Below are positions 59,485 through 64,000 of a DNA stretch of 64,000 nucleotides, piece after piece. The stretch's first letter is position 1. The number at the start of each line of letters is the position of its first letter. Origin of the DNA: an uncultured Clostridia bacterium (lineage in GTDB: Bacteria; Bacillota; Clostridia; Oscillospirales; Acutalibacteraceae); the NCBI GenBank assembly GCA_937898625.1, contig CALEJF010000006.1, forward strand, positions 120,178 through 184,177, given 5' to 3'. The notes under the pieces are model-generated. The model did not search any database and was not told the origin of the DNA. It saw nothing but the letters and a program-made list of their open reading frames with translations. A program made the position numbers and the translations under genes.

Positions 59485-60719
59485 TGTACGGACTTTTAGG
59501 TGAACATTTACCTCACAGCTTTTCACCACAGATTCATTTGAGCTTAGGAAATGACGATTATCATCTTTTTGAAATTTCACCTGAAAATCTTGAGAAGTTT
59601 TTGGCGGAGAGAAAGTTTGAGGGATTAAATGTCACAATTCCATATAAGAAGGCAGTTATGCCTTTTCTTGATGTCATTTCACCTGAAGCAGAAAAAATCG
59701 GTGCAGTCAATACTATAGCTGTCCGTGACGGCAAACTCTACGGATACAACACTGATTATTTCGGTTTTAAGTATATGATTGAAAAATCAAAAATCACTGT
59801 TCAGGGAAAAAAAGCACTTGTCTTAGGTAATGGCGGTGCTTCTGCGACGGTGCAAACCGTCCTTCACGATATGGGTGCGAAAGAAGTTATGGTCGTTTCC
59901 CGAAAAGGTGAAGTAAACTATACTAATGTATACAAGCAAACAGATGCAGATATAATTGTCAATACAACTCCTGTTGGTATGTATCCCGATAATCTGAACA
60001 CTCCTGTTGACATTTCAAAATTTCCAAAACTCAGCGGTGTGTTGGATGTTGTGTATAACCCGTTAAAAACAAGACTTGTTATGGAATCGGAAGAAAAAGG
60101 TGTTCCTGCATTGGCGGGACTTTCTATGCTTGTGTCCCAAGCAAAAAAAGCTCACGAAATCTTTTTTGATATTTCTGTTGATAATGCTATTTGTGAGAAA
60201 ATCGAAAAATCCATAAGGTTGCAGATGTGCAATATTGTTTTAATCGGTATGGCGGGTTGTGGAAAATCAACTGTTGGGGAAAAACTCGCCCAATTGCTTC
60301 ATAAGGATTTCATTGATACTGACGAAATGATAGTGAATGCAGAAAGCAAATCCGTTCCGCAGATTTTTGAGGAAAGTGGAGAAAACTTTTTTCGTACTTG
60401 TGAAAATGTTGCAGTCAATCTTGCGGGTAAAGAAAAAAATTGCGTAATTGCAACAGGCGGGGGAGTTGTAACCCGACATGAAAACTATATGCCCTTAAAA
60501 CAGAATGGGATTATTGTTTTCATTAATCGTAACTGGGATAAATTGCCTAAAAACGGCAGACCGCTTTCTCAATTGCACGGTATAAAGGAGTTATATGAAA
60601 AAAGAATGCCACAATATCGTCAGTTTGCTCATATTGAAATCGACGGCAACGGTACAATTGATGAAACGGCAAAAATTATTGTAAAGGAGATTTTGAATTA
60701 TGAAGATTCTTGTAATTAA
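59484..60719 (+). CDS. aroE-aroK: Shikimate dehydrogenase - shikimate kinase fusion
   Basis: A 411-residue fusion of two consecutive shikimate enzymes. Residues 1-245 are AroE (GLLGEHLPHSFSPQIH, NVTIPYKK, GAVNTIAVRDGKLYGYNTD, VLGNGGASATV, GLSMLV). From about 247 on is AroK with the P-loop GMAGCGKST (255-263), DTDEMI, FRTCE and GGGVV. No stop or frame break separates them, and the joint is only a few residues. Both halves keep catalytic residues. Its last 20 bases overlap aroQ. Rare domain order in bacteria, but seen in some Clostridia. Confidence 0.94.
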   Translation: MYGLLGEHLPHSFSPQIHLSLGNDDYHLFEISPENLEKFLAERKFEGLNVTIPYKKAVMPFLDVISPEAEKIGAVNTIAVRDGKLYGYNTDYFGFKYMIEKSKITVQGKKALVLGNGGASATVQTVLHDMGAKEVMVVSRKGEVNYTNVYKQTDADIIVNTTPVGMYPDNLNTPVDISKFPKLSGVLDVVYNPLKTRLVMESEEKGVPALAGLSMLVSQAKKAHEIFFDISVDNAICEKIEKSIRLQMCNIVLIGMAGCGKSTVGEKLAQLLHKDFIDTDEMIVNAESKSVPQIFEESGENFFRTCENVAVNLAGKEKNCVIATGGGVVTRHENYMPLKQNGIIVFINRNWDKLPKNGRPLSQLHGIKELYEKRMPQYRQFAHIEIDGNGTIDETAKIIVKEILNYEDSCN

Positions 60720-61134
60720 CGGACCAAATATCAATATGCTTGGTATCCGTGAACCAGAAATTTACGGAAATCAGAATTATAAAACTCTCCTCGCCGATGT
60801 CTTAAAGTGGGCAGATGAACTCGGCTGTGAGGTTGAATGTTTTCAGTCCAACCACGAAGGTGCAATTGTTGATAAAATTCAGGAGACCTATGGAACCTTT
60901 GACGGAATTGTAATTAACCCTGCTGCTTATACTCATACAAGCATAGCAATTCTTGACGCACTTAAGTCAGTTGGTATTCCTGCTGTTGAGGTTCATATAT
61001 CAGATGTAACCAAACGAGAGAGCTTTCGTCAAATCTCATACGCAGGTATGGCTTGTGAGGAGCATATTATCGGCAAAGGACTCGATGGCTATCGCCTTGC
61101 TATTGAATACCTCGTTGAAAACTATAATAAATAA
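60700..61134 (+). CDS. aroQ: 3-Dehydroquinate dehydratase, type II
   Basis: Dehydrates 3-dehydroquinate to 3-dehydroshikimate. The 144-residue protein has the type II signatures NGPNINMLGIREPEIYG with catalytic Arg and Tyr in the flexible loop, QSNHEGAIVDKIQ, NPAAYTHTSIAI with the active-site His nearby, and EVHISDV. AAAGGAG lies within the end of the fusion gene. Last gene of the operon; no strong terminator is seen in the 140 bases that follow. Confidence 0.96.
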   Translation: MKILVINGPNINMLGIREPEIYGNQNYKTLLADVLKWADELGCEVECFQSNHEGAIVDKIQETYGTFDGIVINPAAYTHTSIAILDALKSVGIPAVEVHISDVTKRESFRQISYAGMACEEHIIGKGLDGYRLAIEYLVENYNK

Positions 61135-61192
61135 TGAGTTTAAAAGAAAAAAGAATTGTAAATAGACACTAAGTATATAATTGTATATTTTC

Positions 61193-61221
61193 TTGACTAT
61201 CAAAAATTAATGTGATAGAAT
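61193..61221 (+). promoter_or_regulatory. Sigma-A promoter of the secreted repeat protein
   Basis: -35 TTGACT (61193-61198), 17-base spacer, -10 TAGAAT (61216-61221). Confidence 0.75.
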
Positions 61222-61277
61222 GTACTTGGTAAATTTGCTAATATTTACAAACTTTATAAAAAAGAGAGGTAAGGGAA

Positions 61278-62528
61278 ATGAAAAAAATAAGCAAAGTTTT
61301 ATCAGTGCTTCTTGCTTTGTTGATGACATTTACAATGTTTACAATGACAAGTGCGGCAGCAGACACTTATTCTGTTAAGTATCATGCAAATGGTGGCAAA
61401 GGAACAATGCCAAACGACACATTTACAGTTGGCGTAGAAGAAACTTTAGCACCAAACACAATCACAAAAACTGGTTATTTATTCCTTGGTTGGGCATCAA
61501 CAAGAAATGCAACAACTGCAGAATATCTAGACCAGGCAAAGGTTATTGACCTTGCATCAGCAGGTCAGACAAAAACTCTTTATGCAGTATGGAGTGCAAA
61601 TAACTATACTATTCATTTCGACGCAAATGGCGGCGAAGGAACAATGGAAGACCAGGTATTTACATACGGCAAGGCACAGGCATTGACTGCGAACACTTTC
61701 ACAAAAGACGGCTACACATTCAGTGGTTGGGGCTTAACTAACAAAGAAGCATTGCCAAAATATACTGACCAGCAGTCTGTAAGAAACCTTACAACAACAA
61801 GAGATGAAGTGATTACTTTTTATGCTGTTTGGAAGGCTAACCCTGTAACGATCACAAAGGTTGAAATTGCTTCTGAACCTACAAAGACAGAATACTATGT
61901 TGGCGATACATTTGATGCAACAGGTCTTTCTGTATTACTTACAAAGAGCAACAACACAGTTGAAACAATCACAACAGGTTTCACAGTTTCAACTCCCGAT
62001 ATGTCAACAGCAGGCGAAAAGATTGTAACAGTAACATATGAAGGAATTTCAGCAACATTTACAATCAATGTAGTTGAAAAACCAGCAGAGCCTGAATATA
62101 ACTACACATTCAGTATTGTTGCTCCTGCAAATACAGAAGTTGCTCATGGTGAAAGCATTGTTGTTTCTGCAAAATTAGAAGGAACATATCCAGAGGGTAT
62201 GTATGTAAAATGTACAGCAAGCAATAATAACTTTATTCCAACATTAAATGCAGATGGTTCATATACACTTGTTGCTGACGGCGTAGGTGCTACAGTATTT
62301 ACAGCAACTCTTTACACTGCAGATGACCAAGTAGCAGCACAGGATACAATTGAATTAACTGCGCTTGCAGAAGTTGTAGAACCTGATGAACCAACAACAG
62401 AGCCATCAGAGCCAGAAGAACCAGCAGGCGAATTTGATATCTTAGGTCTCCTTCTTAAGATTATTGAAATCGTTATGGGTCTTCTCCAGCCGGTTATTGA
62501 CTTTGTAATGGGTCTTATTGCTGGTTAA
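61278..62528 (+). CDS. Secreted protein with InlB-type B-repeats and a bacterial Ig-like domain
   Basis: A 416-residue exported protein. A signal peptide (MKKISKVLSVLLALLMTFT, cleavage near SAAA) precedes two B-repeats with the words YHANGGKGTM...GYLFLGWAS and FDANGGEGTM...GYTFSGWGL (about residues 30-105 and 110-190). A Big_3 type Ig domain follows (about 190-270), then a second beta-rich domain and a Pro/Glu/Thr linker. The end is a hydrophobic/amphipathic helix (LLLKIIEIVMGLLQPVIDFV) without a basic tail. It is probably surface bound or matrix forming. AGAGAGG before the ATG. Confidence 0.82.
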   Translation: MKKISKVLSVLLALLMTFTMFTMTSAAADTYSVKYHANGGKGTMPNDTFTVGVEETLAPNTITKTGYLFLGWASTRNATTAEYLDQAKVIDLASAGQTKTLYAVWSANNYTIHFDANGGEGTMEDQVFTYGKAQALTANTFTKDGYTFSGWGLTNKEALPKYTDQQSVRNLTTTRDEVITFYAVWKANPVTITKVEIASEPTKTEYYVGDTFDATGLSVLLTKSNNTVETITTGFTVSTPDMSTAGEKIVTVTYEGISATFTINVVEKPAEPEYNYTFSIVAPANTEVAHGESIVVSAKLEGTYPEGMYVKCTASNNNFIPTLNADGSYTLVADGVGATVFTATLYTADDQVAAQDTIELTALAEVVEPDEPTTEPSEPEEPAGEFDILGLLLKIIEIVMGLLQPVIDFVMGLIAG

Positions 62529-62567
62529 GAGTAAAATCTTAAAACTGTTTTAATAAACAATAATTTT

Positions 62568-62593
62568 GGCGGGGTCTTGACCCCGCCATTTTT
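62568..62593. terminator. Bidirectional terminator, GGCGGGGT hairpin family
   Basis: A perfect palindrome (62568-62587) identical to that at 49857, here followed by ATTTTTATTT on the plus strand. The minus side has AAAATTATTG, so it is weaker for the SleB gene, whose stop overlaps its tail. Confidence 0.88.
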
Positions 62594-63293
62594 ATTTGCA
62601 AAACACATGTCGTCCAATTGTTGTAATAACCGGTCTTGTCCTTATCCACCGATTGCTTGTTTTTGCAGGATTATAATAGTATATAGCCCCGCCCGTTGGG
62701 TCCCAACCGTTTATAGCATCTCTTGCAGCCTTCTTGGCAGTATCACTTGGAGCCACATTCCAGTTGCTGTCTCTTACTGCCGAGAATGCACCCGGTTGAT
62801 ATACAACTCCTGCTATTGAGTCGGGAAAGGACGAATGTTGAACTCTGTTTAAAACAACTGCACCGACTGCGACTTGTCCCGTGTAGCCCTCGCCACGAGC
62901 TTCTGCAGCGATAATCTTTGCTAATAAATAAATATCATTTGAACTGTATCCGTTGGTTGATGATGTTGAGCCCGAACCTAATCCTAGATATTTTAAAGTT
63001 TTTGGTCCTGCAATTCCATCTGCAGTAATTCCGCAGTTTTTCTGGAATTGACGAACTGCCTTTTGTGTTGCTGTGCCATAAATACCATCAACGGAGCCTT
63101 TGTATAAGCCAAGCTCCTTTAACTTTTTCTGAACTTGACGAACTTCTTGTCCTCGAGAACCAATACTTGAAAGTGTTTGGGTGTTTTCATAAATAAAACC
63201 GATTGCTCCAATAACAATGGCATTTAAAAGTATAATGGCAACTATCTGCCAGAACACCTGCTTTAATGTGCGGTTTTCTTTCTTTGTATCCAT
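62592..63293 (-). CDS. SleB-family cell-wall hydrolase with peptidoglycan-binding domain
   Basis: A 233-residue protein: short charged N-terminus, a signal anchor (VFWQIVAIILLNAIVIGAIGF), a PG_binding_1 domain (about 46-105, SRGQEVRQVQKKLKELGLY and DGIYGTATQKAVRQFQ), and a Hydrolase_2/SleB domain (about 120-233, LAKIIAAEARGEGYTGQVAVGAVVLNR with the family's conserved Glu). This is the architecture of the spore cortex lytic enzyme SleB and of vegetative paralogues. AGGAG decides the start at 63293; a TTG at 63311 is less likely. Germination function is plausible but not shown. Confidence 0.9.
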   Translation of the reverse strand: MDTKKENRTLKQVFWQIVAIILLNAIVIGAIGFIYENTQTLSSIGSRGQEVRQVQKKLKELGLYKGSVDGIYGTATQKAVRQFQKNCGITADGIAGPKTLKYLGLGSGSTSSTNGYSSNDIYLLAKIIAAEARGEGYTGQVAVGAVVLNRVQHSSFPDSIAGVVYQPGAFSAVRDSNWNVAPSDTAKKAARDAINGWDPTGGAIYYYNPAKTSNRWIRTRPVITTIGRHVFCK

Positions 63294-63455
63294 TTGTCCA
63301 TCTCCTAACAAGGATTATTTGTTATCTATGTTTTCCATTTATAATTTTTATTATTCAAAAATCATATAAATTGTGTGTTTTTGTTACTATAAACACAAGA
63401 TATAACCATGTTCAAAATTTGTTGAAAAATTTTTAAAAAAAATTAAAAAAAGTTG

Positions 63456-63484
63456 TTGACAAGTCCATTTTGTTGTGATATTAT
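63456..63484 (+). promoter_or_regulatory. rrn promoter P1
   Basis: TTGACA (63456-63461), 17-base spacer, TATTAT (63479-63484), preceded by an A/T-rich UP-like tract of A and T runs (63421-63450). Confidence 0.88.
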
Positions 63485-63548
63485 ATCAAAGCTGTCCGCA
63501 CGAGAGTGAAGTTCAGCAGTGAAAAACTTAAAAAAGTTTTAAAAAACT

Positions 63549-63577
63549 GTTGACAAGCTTTGAGAGTTTTGTTATAA
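63549..63577 (+). promoter_or_regulatory. rrn promoter P2 (perfect consensus)
   Basis: TTGACA (63549-63554), 17-base spacer, TATAAT (63572-63577). An A-rich tract (63525-63547) lies just upstream. Confidence 0.93.
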
Positions 63578-63824
63578 TAAAACTCCACCCGCGAAAACGG
63601 GAGGACACAACTGGACCTTGAAAATTAAACAACGACGAGATAAGTAAAAGGAACCCTGTAGATTCTTTGAGGGCGAGAAATCGCTCAACAAGGAAGTACA
63701 AGAAACAGTAATTCTTTTGGATAACAGAAGAGTTAATTAACGCTAAGCGTTATGAGTTAAAAAAAGTAAAGAGCTAAAAAGCACTTTAGAAAATGATTTC
63801 TACACGAGAGTGTAAAGATACAAT

Positions 63825-64000
<176 letters not shown>

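Larger units (their letters stand above)
63312..63824 (+). other. rrn leader and divergent spacer
   Basis: Holds two tandem rRNA promoters and a leader. A boxA-like GGACCTTGAAAATTAAAC is at 63613-63630, and the ACACGAGAGTG words recur at 63496 and 63802. A GGGCGAGAAATCGCTC hairpin lies near 63671-63686. No tRNA or ORF is convincing. Confidence 0.7.

Noticed and set aside
59484..60719. Frameshift or read-through artefact joining aroE and aroK
   Set aside because: The frame is continuous, both halves are complete, and codon use is uniform across the joint.

Overview
The window reads as a chromosome segment of an AT-rich, spore-forming, anaerobic Gram-positive bacterium of the class Clostridia, most like the Oscillospirales/Ruminococcaceae group. 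The reasons are spoIVA next to a sipL-type gene, a T-box in front of valS, a sensory-type [FeFe]-hydrogenase locus, strong Shine-Dalgarno sites, consensus sigma-A promoters, and the 5' end of a 16S rRNA gene at the right edge. No database search was possible; species-level placement is not attempted.

Left part (1-7.8 kb): the 3' end of glycogen synthase, a convergent GH36 alpha-galactosidase, a hairpin-rich intergenic element, the spore-coat morphogenesis pair sipL-spoIVA, and yebC. From 8.0 to 15.7 kb a rightward operon encodes surface polysaccharide assembly: three GT4 glycosyltransferases, LicD, a TagD-like cytidylyltransferase, a Wzy-like polymerase/ligase and a Wzx-like flippase. A HAD phosphatase and a DUF4364 regulator follow. 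valS (17.4-20.1 kb) has a complete T-box leader with a readable GTA specifier. On the minus strand, 29.2 to 20.2 kb carries the classical rimP-nusA-ylxR-ylxQ-infB-rbfA-nrnA-truB-ribF operon, plus an iron alcohol dehydrogenase.

The most unusual block is 30.48-35.09 kb. A consensus promoter with a perfect LexA/SOS box drives a sigma-region-4-like small protein, a small charged helical protein, a BppU/beta-helix tail-fibre-like protein, a GH25 lysozyme, an XhlA-like protein and a holin. It ends in a terminator, with no capsid, tail, terminase or integrase genes. lexA itself lies at 48.1 kb with its own near-consensus box, so the operator motif is supported twice in the window. The simplest reading is a DNA-damage-inducible, self-contained lysis/fibre cassette, either a domesticated or a decayed prophage.

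From 35.2 to 52.7 kb: a secreted PHP-domain protein, an EF-G-like GTPase, a MurD-like ligase with Nudix and Maf genes, two tandem paralogous membrane-anchored proteins with TTPG-repeat linkers, a DRTGG / HATPase / sensory [FeFe]-hydrogenase / DRTGG / PHP locus, a SpoIIQ-like M23 protein, lexA, trpS, a zinc-finger membrane protein, and murT-gatD, in which gatD has lost its nucleophilic cysteine.

From 52.7 to 61.1 kb one operon carries nearly the whole route from DAHP to phenylalanine and tyrosine precursors: aroF, tyrA, aroB, aroA, aroC, pheA, an aroE-aroK fusion and aroQ. It is preceded by a previously unlabelled Phe/Tyr-rich leader peptide with a terminator and an alternative antiterminator, which is transcription attenuation visible by eye. 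The right end holds a secreted repeat protein, a SleB-type cell-wall hydrolase (minus strand), and tandem rrn promoters leading into 16S rRNA.
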